DNA of 64,000 bases from Pseudomonadota bacterium (GTDB lineage: Bacteria > Pseudomonadota > Gammaproteobacteria > Xanthomonadales > Rhodanobacteraceae): NCBI GenBank assembly GCA_021818335.1, contig JAKAEJ010000001.1:1-64000 (forward strand), in the 5' to 3' direction. The notes under the pieces were generated by a model. The model was not told where the DNA came from. It worked only from the letters and a program-made list of their open reading frames with translations, and ran no database searches. The stretch's first letter is position 1. Each line of letters begins with the position of its first letter. Below are positions 31,302 to 39,982 of the stretch, one piece after another. The position numbers were made by a program, and so were the translations under genes.

Positions 31302-31833
31302 CCGACCTCGCCCGGTTCTTGGGCTCAGGTTATGCCAGCGCGCCAATCGCTGGGGCGCACAGCGTGCCGTGCGCACCTTCTTCAGTGGCGTCAGCCGGCT
31401 GGGTGATGGTCTGTTCTGGTATGCACTCATGGCTGCCTTGAGCCTGTTCGGTGGCACCCGCGGTTTGCGGGCTACCGCTTCGATGGCGGTTGCCGGGCTG
31501 CTTGCGCTCGGCCTTTACTGGGTGCTCAAGAAGCTGACGCGGCGACCCCGGCCATTCCGGAGCGTGGTCGGCATCGTCGCCCACCTGCCGCCACTGGACG
31601 AGTTCAGCTTTCCATCGGGCCACACGCTGCAGGCGGTCAGCTTCACCATGGTGGCTTGTGCCTGGTTTCCTGTACTGATGGTGCCGCTGCTGATCTTCAC
31701 GCTCCTTGTTGCGGCCTCGCGCATTGTGCTCGGCCTCCATTATCCCGGCGACGTGCTCGCGGCAGCAGGCATAGGCCTGGCACTGGGCGGTGCGGTTCTG
31801 TCGATCGGCATCCTGATGGGCTTTGTTCCCTGA
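31276..31833 (+). CDS. PAP2-family (lipid) phosphatase
   Basis: KKLTRRPRPFRS, FPSGHTLQA, ASRIVLGLHYPGDVLA phosphatase motifs. Confidence 0.9.
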   Translation: MASLPPPLSRPRPVLGLRLCQRANRWGAQRAVRTFFSGVSRLGDGLFWYALMAALSLFGGTRGLRATASMAVAGLLALGLYWVLKKLTRRPRPFRSVVGIVAHLPPLDEFSFPSGHTLQAVSFTMVACAWFPVLMVPLLIFTLLVAASRIVLGLHYPGDVLAAAGIGLALGGAVLSIGILMGFVP

Positions 31834-31845
31834 CCCTATTGGCCC

Positions 31846-32667
31846 GTGCTTCAGCGGACCGCCTGCTACCCTTGCGGGATGCGCAGAACGACCTCCATCG
31901 AGCCACATCGTGCCGGCTCACGCCAACCGATCCCGTCCAAGCCCGCACAGGGCAATCGCGGACGCCTGAGGAGGCTCTCGCGGCCCGCCGTCACGATGCT
32001 ATTCGGACGACTGGCAAGCCTTGATCCGGAGCCTCGAACCGAACTGCACTTCCGCAATGCGTTCGAGTTGCTCGTCGCCGTGGTGCTGTCGGCGCAGTCC
32101 ACCGACGTTGGCGTCAACAAGGTGACGCCGCGGCTGTTTGCGCGGGCCCCGACGCCGGCCGCCCTGCTCGAGCTGGGCGAAGTTCAAGCGGCCCGGCTAA
32201 TCGGATCGTTGGGCCTTTTCCGGAGCAAGGCGCGCCACCTCATCGGACTCAGCCGGCTGCTGGTCGATCGCCATCAGGGCAAGGTACCGGATTCCCGGGA
32301 AGCACTCGAGTCCTTGCCGGGGGTTGGACGAAAGACCGCCAACGTGGTTCTGAACGTCGCGTTCGGCCAGCCCACGATTGCCGTGGATACGCATATCTTC
32401 CGCGTCGCCAATCGCACGGGTCTTGCGCCTGGGCGCACCGTGCTCGATGTCGAGCGCGGTCTGAATGAAGTCGTGCCCCCAGCCTTTCGCCAGCACGCGC
32501 ATCACTGGCTGATCCTGCATGGACGTTATGTTTGCAAGGCGCGAAAACCGGATTGCGGCCGGTGCGTGCTGAATGACCTCTGCTTGTGGCCGGAAAAAAA
32601 CGGCGGCGGGCCGGAAGCCCGCCGCCATTCGTCACCAGGGCAAGTCGATCGCGCTCAGAACGCGTAG
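31846..32667 (+). CDS. nth: endonuclease III (the true start is probably MTMLFGRL or close to it)
   Basis: LLVAVVLSAQSTDVGVNKVTP, LPGVGRKTANVVLN, CKARKPDCGRCVLNDLC FeS motif. Confidence 0.95.
   Translation: MLQRTACYPCGMRRTTSIEPHRAGSRQPIPSKPAQGNRGRLRRLSRPAVTMLFGRLASLDPEPRTELHFRNAFELLVAVVLSAQSTDVGVNKVTPRLFARAPTPAALLELGEVQAARLIGSLGLFRSKARHLIGLSRLLVDRHQGKVPDSREALESLPGVGRKTANVVLNVAFGQPTIAVDTHIFRVANRTGLAPGRTVLDVERGLNEVVPPAFRQHAHHWLILHGRYVCKARKPDCGRCVLNDLCLWPEKNGGGPEARRHSSPGQVDRAQNA
32594..32626 (-). terminator. Rho-independent terminator for the minus-strand porin, inside the 3' end of nth
   Basis: Minus strand: GGCGGCGGGC-TTCCG-GCCCGCCGCC then G and T7; perfect 10-bp stem. Confidence 0.85.
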
Positions 32668-33956
32668 GTGACCATCACGCGGTTATACGTGAAGGGCTTG
32701 TTGCCGGGATTCAGGCCCAAACCGCCATCGGCCTGCTCAATTCGGTCACGCAGGGTCAGTCCCTTCAGGTACCCGTCGAGCTTGTAGATGACATCAAAAT
32801 ACGTGTTGTGGCTATTGCCTCTGTTGGTCGTCGTGTAGTCCGCATACGCGGCGATGACCTGAAGGTTGTCTAGGATGTTGTAGGTGAACTTGACCTTCCA
32901 GGCGTGCCCTGGCCCCATTTCGACCAGGCCGCGGATCATCGACGTGGTGTATAGCGGATCCGTGGCATAGGCAGCGGTGTAAGGCGAGATGATGGCCCCG
33001 CCCCCGATGGCGCCAGATTCGTTTTGGATCTTGTTGTAGGCGACGGAGATGCTGCCGCGCGGAATATCGAGACCGGCGATGACGCCCCATGCTCCAGCCT
33101 TGACGCGCGTGCCGCCGACGCCAAACTGCTTGACGTTGTTTTCGACCAGGTAGTTGTTGCCGCCGCTGGTCTCATCGACGTACTGCGCGCCAACGAACGG
33201 GTTGAAGCCGGTGCCCGTCTTGAGGGTATAGCTACCCTCGAGGTAGCCCATCCGCGCGAAGTTCAGAAAGTTGTAGTACCAAGCTTGGCCCTTGAAACCG
33301 GCATTGGCATAGCTCGTGCCGAGCGCCCAGGTGCCGTTGGCCTCGTGCGCGGTGGCTGGCAGGCCGCCGATGCCACCGTACATCGCATCGCCGGCATAGG
33401 TCGATGGATAGTAAAGGTTGTCCGAGAAGACACCGCCGGAGGTGCGGCTCTTCCAGCCGAAACTCCGCAGCGCGTAGATGTCCCAGCCCTTGGCAGGCAT
33501 GAACACTGCGGAAATGGCGTTGTAGGACGCCGGGATCACGCGCGAATCGCTGCCGCCCATCCACGGGGTATTGAGATACTGGTAACCGGCGCGGATTTGC
33601 ATCAGCGCGTTCTTGTATTGCAGATAGGCTTGGCTCGCAGCGCTGACGGAATCGGAAACGCCCATCAAGGTGCTGTCGACATTCGTCGGCGTCGTACCAA
33701 ACGAATTGGCCGTGGCGAAGGAAGCGCCCAAGCTAAAACCATTCAAGCTGCCAGTCTGCATGTCGACCAAGGCAGCACCCGAGAAAGCGGATAAGTTGCT
33801 TCCGCCGCCATGGAAATCCCGAGTGAAGTAGTAGGCACGCAACTGCCCATCGATGTGACCTTGCGTGAAAAGGTCGCTAAGCGCGTCAGCGTGCGCCGCA
33901 AGGCTGGTGCTGGCAAGCACGGCCGCCACCGCCGCGCCGATGAGGTGTTTACGCAT
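32655..33956 (-). CDS. OprD-like outer-membrane porin
   Basis: Signal peptide; HIDGQLRAYYFTRDFHGG; aromatic-rich beta-barrel pattern; C-terminal YAF. Confidence 0.8.
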   Translation of the reverse strand: MRKHLIGAAVAAVLASTSLAAHADALSDLFTQGHIDGQLRAYYFTRDFHGGGSNLSAFSGAALVDMQTGSLNGFSLGASFATANSFGTTPTNVDSTLMGVSDSVSAASQAYLQYKNALMQIRAGYQYLNTPWMGGSDSRVIPASYNAISAVFMPAKGWDIYALRSFGWKSRTSGGVFSDNLYYPSTYAGDAMYGGIGGLPATAHEANGTWALGTSYANAGFKGQAWYYNFLNFARMGYLEGSYTLKTGTGFNPFVGAQYVDETSGGNNYLVENNVKQFGVGGTRVKAGAWGVIAGLDIPRGSISVAYNKIQNESGAIGGGAIISPYTAAYATDPLYTTSMIRGLVEMGPGHAWKVKFTYNILDNLQVIAAYADYTTTNRGNSHNTYFDVIYKLDGYLKGLTLRDRIEQADGGLGLNPGNKPFTYNRVMVTYAF

Positions 33957-34017
33957 GATGCGGGTCTCCTGAGGAATGCAGAGTGGATAAAGCGTTTTGT
34001 CGCATGTGAGTCGACGC

Positions 34018-34035
34018 TAATATTGCTAAATATTA
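34018..34035. promoter_or_regulatory. AT-rich inverted repeat TAATATT-GCTA-AATATTA upstream of porin
   Basis: Perfect 7-bp inverted repeat in a GC-rich genome. Confidence 0.4.
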
Positions 34036-34073
34036 ATGTTGCCGTTACGGTCGCGAAATAATCCCATTGAAAG

Positions 34074-34091
34074 ATGACAACGGGATGACCG
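34074..34091 (-). promoter_or_regulatory. candidate Pho box upstream of the OprD-like porin
   Basis: Minus strand CGGTCAT-CCCG-TTGTCAT; GATTAT lies 10 nt downstream. Confidence 0.5.
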
Positions 34092-34145
34092 TCGAACGCG
34101 ATCGCAACCGGCGGATCGCAGGGAAGTCGCTGGTAAGCTTGGGCG

Positions 34146-34784
34146 ATGCCGGGATCGATACCGCTCGCACAACGCTTCCGCGGCTTCCTGCCGGTGATCG
34201 TCGATGTCGAAACGGGCGGCTTCGAGGCGCAGCGTCATGCCCTGCTCGAGATCGCCGCGGTGATTCCTCAGATGGATGCGTCCGGCCAACTGGCGCCGGC
34301 CCAGACCATTTCCACCCACGTCCAGCCCTTCCCCGGCAGCCTGCTGGATCCCAAATCCCTCGAAGTCAACGGCATCCGGCCGGACCACCCGCTCCGCATC
34401 GCACTTCCGGAGCCGGAGGCGCTGGAGCATGTCTTTGCCCCCGTTCGCCAGGCCGTGCGAGCCGCCGGATGCCAGCGCGCCATCCTCGTCGGACACAACG
34501 CGGCCTTCGACCTGGGATTCCTGAACGCCGCCATCGCGCGCAGTGGCTCCAAGCGCAGCCCGTTCCATCCATTCAGTTGCTTCGACACGGTAAGCCTGGC
34601 AGGCCTCGCTTACGGCCAGACTGTTCTGGCACGAGCCCTTCAGGCCGCCGGGCTGGCCTGGGATGCGAGCCAGGCCCACTCCGCCGTCTACGACGCCGAG
34701 CGCACGGCGGAATTGTTCTGCCTCATCGTCAACACCTGGCTGCAACTCAGCATGGATCGGCCCGGCGAAGCGCCGGAAGGCTGA
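34146..34784 (+). CDS. rnt: ribonuclease T
   Basis: [56 protein letters not shown]. Confidence 0.94.
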   Translation: MPGSIPLAQRFRGFLPVIVDVETGGFEAQRHALLEIAAVIPQMDASGQLAPAQTISTHVQPFPGSLLDPKSLEVNGIRPDHPLRIALPEPEALEHVFAPVRQAVRAAGCQRAILVGHNAAFDLGFLNAAIARSGSKRSPFHPFSCFDTVSLAGLAYGQTVLARALQAAGLAWDASQAHSAVYDAERTAELFCLIVNTWLQLSMDRPGEAPEG

Positions 34785-34938
34785 CCATCGCTTGCCGTGC
34801 AGCTGGGACCCAGCAGCGGCCGAGCACCACGACGCCATGAGACGCATCGCCATTCGGGGAGGGACTGCGGGGGGCCATGGGCTTGCGGCGACTGCCAGCG
34901 TTGCGATCTTATATTACGGTTCGTATACATAGGTCCAG

Positions 34939-34956
34939 CTGCCATCCTCCTGTCAC
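34939..34956 (+). promoter_or_regulatory. candidate Pho box upstream of pstS
   Basis: CTGCCAT-CCTC-CTGTCAC, 63 nt before pstS; an inverted half-site GTGACAG follows at 34965-34971. Confidence 0.75.
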
Positions 34957-35019
34957 ATAATGGCGTGACAGTGGCGCCGGCCTCGCGGCCCAACCTTCAC
35001 CAACCTACTGGATTACGCC

Positions 35020-36096
35020 ATGACGCAACGTTCGCAGAACGCGCGCCGCCACGCGCCCCGCCTCGCGATGCTGGCCGCCGCCGGCCTGCTGGCTGTCGGC
35101 AGCGCCACCGCCGCCACCGTCACACTCAATGAAACCGGCTCGAGCCTGCTCTATCCGTTGTTCAACCTCTGGGTCCCTGCCTACACGAAGGCCAACCCGG
35201 GCGTGCGGATCAATACCGCCTCGACCGGCAGCGGCACGGGCATCGCCCAGAGCATTCAAGGACTCGTGCAGTTTGGCGCGTCCGATGCCTACCTGAGCAA
35301 TGCACAGATGATGAAGAACCCCGAGATGCTCAACATCCCGGTGGCGATTTCTTCGCAAATGATCAATTACAACGTGCCTGGTCTGAACAGCGTCCACCTC
35401 AAGCTCAGCGGGACGCTGCTTGCTGGCATGTATGACGGGCGCATCCAATATTGGGATAACGCTGCCATCAAGCGCCTCAACCCCGGAGTCGCCTTGCCCC
35501 ACCACCTGATCGTGACCGTGCACCGCACCGATGGCAGCGGCGATACGTTCATGTTCTCGCAGTTTCTCAGCTTCACCGACAAGATGTGGGAACAGAAGGT
35601 AGGCTATGGGACTTCCGTGAACTGGCCGGCCGTCGCCGGAGCGATTGGCGCAAATGGCAACCCCGGCATGGTTAGCGCGCTCAAGACCACCCCCTATTCG
35701 GTCGCCTATGTCGGCGTGAGCTTCAAGGGCCAGACCGACAAGGATGGTCTCGGCGAGGCTGCGCTGCAGAACCGGGCTGGCAAATTCGTCATGATCAATG
35801 AACGGACCGTGCCGGCGGCTGCGGCGGCCATGGTCCCGAAGACCCCGAAGGACGAGCGCATCAGCATGATCTACGCGCCTGGGGCCGAGTCGTACCCGAT
35901 CATCAATTACGAGTACGTCATGGTCAAATCGAACCAGCCAAATGCGCAAATGGCGGCTGAAATCAAGAAATTCCTGACCTGGGCAGTGAGTCCAAGCGGC
36001 GGCAATTCGCTGGCTTTCCTGAAGCAGGTGAACTTCCTGCCGCTCCCGGCCTCTGCTCGCATGCTGACCCTTCAGCAGATCAACAAGATCCGCTGA
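35020..36096 (+). CDS. pstS: phosphate ABC transporter substrate-binding protein PstS
   Basis: Signal peptide; NETGSSLLYPLFNLW; HRTDGSGDTFMFSQFL; pst synteny. Confidence 0.95.
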   Translation: MTQRSQNARRHAPRLAMLAAAGLLAVGSATAATVTLNETGSSLLYPLFNLWVPAYTKANPGVRINTASTGSGTGIAQSIQGLVQFGASDAYLSNAQMMKNPEMLNIPVAISSQMINYNVPGLNSVHLKLSGTLLAGMYDGRIQYWDNAAIKRLNPGVALPHHLIVTVHRTDGSGDTFMFSQFLSFTDKMWEQKVGYGTSVNWPAVAGAIGANGNPGMVSALKTTPYSVAYVGVSFKGQTDKDGLGEAALQNRAGKFVMINERTVPAAAAAMVPKTPKDERISMIYAPGAESYPIINYEYVMVKSNQPNAQMAAEIKKFLTWAVSPSGGNSLAFLKQVNFLPLPASARMLTLQQINKIR

Positions 36097-36116
36097 GTGA
36101 AACTCTGAGGCAAATC

Positions 36117-36147
36117 CGGGGTCACTGTCAGGACGACAGTGGCCCCG
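36117..36147 (+). promoter_or_regulatory. pstS-pstC intercistronic stem-loop
   Basis: CGGGGTCACTGTC-AGGAC-GACAGTGGCCCCG: 13-bp stem with one G-U pair; no T-tract follows. Confidence 0.8.
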
Positions 36148-36158
36148 ATTCGTGACCA

Positions 36159-37121
36159 ATGCGCACCAGCGATGCCCTCTTTCGCACGACGGTGACCGCT
36201 GTCGCTGCGTTGATCCCGTTGATCTTGCTGGCGTTGCTGGCGTTCCTTGTCCACGATTCGTGGCCCGCACTTCGCTTCAACGGTTTTCATTTCCTGACGC
36301 GCAACGCGTGGAATCTGGGCAACCAGTACGGCGATCCCGTCACCGTGCACGGGGAACTGGTGATGCCGGGAGCTTCCTTCGCGATCCTTTTCCTGATCGT
36401 TGGCACCCTGGCCAGCTCGCTGATCGCCCTGCTCCTGGCCGTACCGTTGGGCATCGGGGCCGCCGTATTCCTCGCCGAGGCGGTTCCCCCGCGCATCCGG
36501 ACCTACGCATCGCTGTTGGTCGAACTGCTCGCCTCGGTGCCAAGTGTGGTCTTCGGCTTGTGGGGCTACGTCCTGCTCATTCCCCTACTCGCGAGACACG
36601 TCTATCCGCATCTCGCGCACTGGTTCGGGTTCATTCCCTTCTTTGGAGCTCCTTCCGGCAGCGGCTATGGACTGTTGACCGCCGGAATCGTGCTCGCACT
36701 GATGTGTGTCCCACTCATTGCCGCAAACCTGCGCGAGGCGATAGAGAGCACGCCGCAGGCCTTGCGGGAAGCGGGCCTGGCCGTCGGCGCCACGCGCTTC
36801 GAGGTCGTACGCAAGATCGTGCTGCCGCGCTTACGGCTGCCTCTGATCGGCGTCAGCACGCTCGCTTTGGGACGTGCTCTCGGCGAAACCATGGCGGTAC
36901 TGATGATCAGCGGCAATGCGCTGAACATCCTCCCGCAGAACGTCTACAGCCCGATCTCGACCATGGCTTCATTCATGGTCTCCCAGCTAGATAGCGCCCT
37001 GCAGGATCCAACCAACATGGCGGTGCACAGCATTTCCGAGATCGGCCTTGCCCTGCTGCTGCTGTCGCTCGTCGTCAACGCGATGGCACGGCTGTTGGTA
37101 CCCCGGGATCTTGGCGCATGA
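36159..37121 (+). CDS. pstC: phosphate ABC transporter permease PstC
   Basis: TM permease; GATRFEVVRKIVLPRLRLPLIGVSTLALGRALGETMAV. Confidence 0.95.
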   Translation: MRTSDALFRTTVTAVAALIPLILLALLAFLVHDSWPALRFNGFHFLTRNAWNLGNQYGDPVTVHGELVMPGASFAILFLIVGTLASSLIALLLAVPLGIGAAVFLAEAVPPRIRTYASLLVELLASVPSVVFGLWGYVLLIPLLARHVYPHLAHWFGFIPFFGAPSGSGYGLLTAGIVLALMCVPLIAANLREAIESTPQALREAGLAVGATRFEVVRKIVLPRLRLPLIGVSTLALGRALGETMAVLMISGNALNILPQNVYSPISTMASFMVSQLDSALQDPTNMAVHSISEIGLALLLLSLVVNAMARLLVPRDLGA

Positions 37122-38014
37122 GCGCGCTGCCGGATGCATTGGCCAAGGCGCGCGCCCTCGCCACCGAGCGCCGCCTGCGCACGCGTGCATTGAGCAGCTG
37201 GATCGGCTGGGCCGCGAGCGCCTTGGCGTTCGGCTTGCTGGCCCTCGCCCTGCTGGACATCCTTTACGTCGTTTTCCGACGCGGTTTCTCCGCACTCAAC
37301 TGGCAATTGTTCGTCACGCCCACGAGCGGCACTGCAGGTGGACTGCTCAATGCCATCGAAGGCAGTGCGCTTCTGACCTTCGGCGCGCTGCTGCTGGCCG
37401 TCCCCGTGGGCGTGCTCGGCGGAATCTTCGTCAGCGAGTTCAACCGCGACCCCTTTGCGCGAACCGTTCGCTTCGTGGCCGACGTCCTGGTCGGCGTGCC
37501 ATCTATCGTCTTCGGCCTGTTTGGGTACCTGACCATGGTCACCACGCTGGACTGGCATTTCTCGCTGGCTGCCGGCTGCATCACCTTGGCCATGATGATC
37601 GCGCCCTACATTCTTCGCACGACCGAACTGGCGATGCGGGGCGTACCGGCGGAACTGCGCGAAGCTGGCTATGCCCTCGGCGCCAGCCAGGCCAACCTCG
37701 TCGCGCGCGTGCTGCTCCGCGAATGCGCGCCGAGGGTGCTGACCGGCATACTGCTGGCAATGGCCATTTCGATGGGTGAAACGGCCCCGCTGATCTACAC
37801 CGTGAACTGGTCCAACTACTACTGGAGCGGCCATCTCACGCATGAACCCGTGGCATATCTGACCTATGTGATCTGGTCATTCATCAACGAGCCGTTCACA
37901 GCCGCCCATGCGCTGGCCTATGCGGCGGCGCTACTTATTACGCTGTTCGTCCTCGCCATCACCCTGTTGGCCCGGCTGTCCATCAATCGCCTCGCTGTTC
38001 GTCGGGCCCCATGA
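37118..38014 (+). CDS. pstA: phosphate ABC transporter permease PstA
   Basis: GASQANLVARVLLRECAPRVLTGILLAMAISMGETAPL; ATGA overlap with pstC. Confidence 0.95.
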   Translation: MSALPDALAKARALATERRLRTRALSSWIGWAASALAFGLLALALLDILYVVFRRGFSALNWQLFVTPTSGTAGGLLNAIEGSALLTFGALLLAVPVGVLGGIFVSEFNRDPFARTVRFVADVLVGVPSIVFGLFGYLTMVTTLDWHFSLAAGCITLAMMIAPYILRTTELAMRGVPAELREAGYALGASQANLVARVLLRECAPRVLTGILLAMAISMGETAPLIYTVNWSNYYWSGHLTHEPVAYLTYVIWSFINEPFTAAHALAYAAALLITLFVLAITLLARLSINRLAVRRAP

Positions 38015-38245
38015 CGGCGTGGATCGAAGCGCCGGATGGCGCGATCGCCCGCAATCGTGCGCCCGCGCGAGCCGCGCGATCGCGGGCCGCAGCAGCTAGG
38101 TCAGCCCGGACGCTGCTGCGCCCTCGCATGACCGCTTATGATCACCGGCTCGCAATGGCGCGGAGCGGCGGGTTCGCCGCTGCCGCACCCACGCGCATCC
38201 CCTGCCTGCACTTGCGGCCGCGCCCGGTCCGCACCAAGGTGACCC

Positions 38246-39049
38246 ATGACTGATGCCGCTGTCGATCCCCATATGCCGCCAATGGCGGCTCCCGTTGCAA
38301 CGAAGATCGCGGTGCGTCGCCTGGATTTTTTCTATCAGAGCTTTCATGCGCTCAAAAGCGTCACGATGGACGTTCCTGAACGCCAGGTCACGGCAATCAT
38401 CGGGCCCTCGGGATGCGGCAAGTCCACGCTGCTGCGGATCTTCAACCGCATCTATGCGATCTATCCAAAGCTCGTCGCGCGCGGCGAAGTGCTGCTGGAC
38501 GGTGAGAACATCCTCGATGCACGCTATCCCCTTAACAGGCTACGCAGCAAAGTGGGCATGGTTTTCCAGAAGCCCGTTCCATTCCCGATGTCCATTTACG
38601 AGAACATCGCCTACGGTATCCGGCATCATGAGCGCCTGGCCCGTCCGCAAATGGATGATCGCGTTGAGCAGGCGCTTCGTCAGGCCGCCCTGTGGGACGA
38701 GGCGAAGGACAAGCTTAAGCAGAGCGCGCTAGGCCTCTCCGGGGGCCAACAGCAGCGACTTTGCATTGCGCGCGCAATCGCCCTCAAGCCGGAAGTGCTG
38801 CTGCTCGACGAACCCACATCGGCCCTGGACCCGATTGCAACCGGTCGCATTGAGCAGTTGATCGAAGAGCTCAAGCGCGAATTCACGATTGTCATCGTGA
38901 CCCACAACATGCAACAAGCGGCTCGTGTTTCCGACAAGACGGCGTTCATGTACATGGGTGAATTGATCGAGTTCGGGGACACGGAAAAAATCTTCACGAC
39001 ACCCGACAAAAAGCAGACCGAAGATTACGTCACCGGACGCTTCGGCTAA
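38246..39049 (+). CDS. pstB: phosphate ABC transporter ATP-binding protein PstB
   Basis: [49 protein letters not shown]. Confidence 0.97.
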   Translation: MTDAAVDPHMPPMAAPVATKIAVRRLDFFYQSFHALKSVTMDVPERQVTAIIGPSGCGKSTLLRIFNRIYAIYPKLVARGEVLLDGENILDARYPLNRLRSKVGMVFQKPVPFPMSIYENIAYGIRHHERLARPQMDDRVEQALRQAALWDEAKDKLKQSALGLSGGQQQRLCIARAIALKPEVLLLDEPTSALDPIATGRIEQLIEELKREFTIVIVTHNMQQAARVSDKTAFMYMGELIEFGDTEKIFTTPDKKQTEDYVTGRFG

Positions 39050-39073
39050 TTCGGGCATTCAGAGGAAGCCACC

Positions 39074-39802
39074 ATGCCGACCGGCAGCGACCATATCCTG
39101 CGCAGTTACGACGAGGAACTTGCGCGCCTCAAGGGCGAGCTGGCGCGAATGGGCCAGATTGCAGTGGCCCAGATCGAAGCGTCGATGGACGTCCTGGAGC
39201 GACGTGACAGTCGTGCGGCGGAACGCGTGATCCTCAATGACGAAGCGATCGACCAAATCGAAACGTCGGTCAGCCATGACGTGCTTCTGTTGCTGGCGCG
39301 CCGGCAGCCCATGGCTCGTGACCTCCGCGAAGTCATGGCGGCACTGCGCATTGCTGCCGACATCGAGCGCATCGGCGACTATGCGGCCAATGTGGCCAAG
39401 CGCAGCATGGCGCTGAATCTCAGCGCGCCGATCGCACCCGCAGCCAATCTGCCGGCACTTGCAGAGACAGCCGTCGACCTTGTCCGCGACGTGCTGACCG
39501 CTTACCAGGATGGCAACGCTGACCTGGCACGCGCCGTCTGGGAACGCGATGTCGAGCTGGACGCCCTTTATACGTCGCTGTTTCGCGAGTTGTTGACGTA
39601 CATGATGGAAGATCCGCGCAACATCACACCGTCAACGCATGTACTGTTCATGGCCAAGAACATCGAGCGGATTGGCGATCATGCAACCAACATTGCCGAA
39701 AATGTCTGGTTTCTCGTCACTGGAACCCCATTGCAGGAGCCGCGCAAGAAGGGTGACCTCAGTTCGACCACGGTGATCGATCCGGACCAGCCGACGCGCT
39801 GA
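39074..39802 (+). CDS. phoU: phosphate signalling regulator PhoU
   Basis: PhoU repeats; IERIGDYAANVAKR, IERIGDHATNIAENV. Confidence 0.96.
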   Translation: MPTGSDHILRSYDEELARLKGELARMGQIAVAQIEASMDVLERRDSRAAERVILNDEAIDQIETSVSHDVLLLLARRQPMARDLREVMAALRIAADIERIGDYAANVAKRSMALNLSAPIAPAANLPALAETAVDLVRDVLTAYQDGNADLARAVWERDVELDALYTSLFRELLTYMMEDPRNITPSTHVLFMAKNIERIGDHATNIAENVWFLVTGTPLQEPRKKGDLSSTTVIDPDQPTR

Positions 39803-39982
39803 TTGCGCCGGCGGAAAATGTCCTTCGCCCGCAGGATGCCAAAGCCAATTGCCGCTCCGCGCGTGGCCGCGTAGAGTTCAGACTTGGGCCTGGCCGGCTG
39901 CGCCGCCCCGACCACGCTACGAAGCGGGGATGCGGTCATCGTTCCCCGAGAGGTCACCCGACGACTTGATGGTGGAGGCTTC

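Noticed and set aside
34026-34853. 275-aa minus-strand ORF opposite rnt
   Set aside because: Antisense to RNase T, which has clear motifs.
38011-38253. 80-aa Ala/Arg-rich ORF bridging pstA and pstB with ATGA overlap
   Set aside because: Low-complexity composition and no motif; the start overlap alone is not enough, though the 231-bp pstA-pstB gap is somewhat long.
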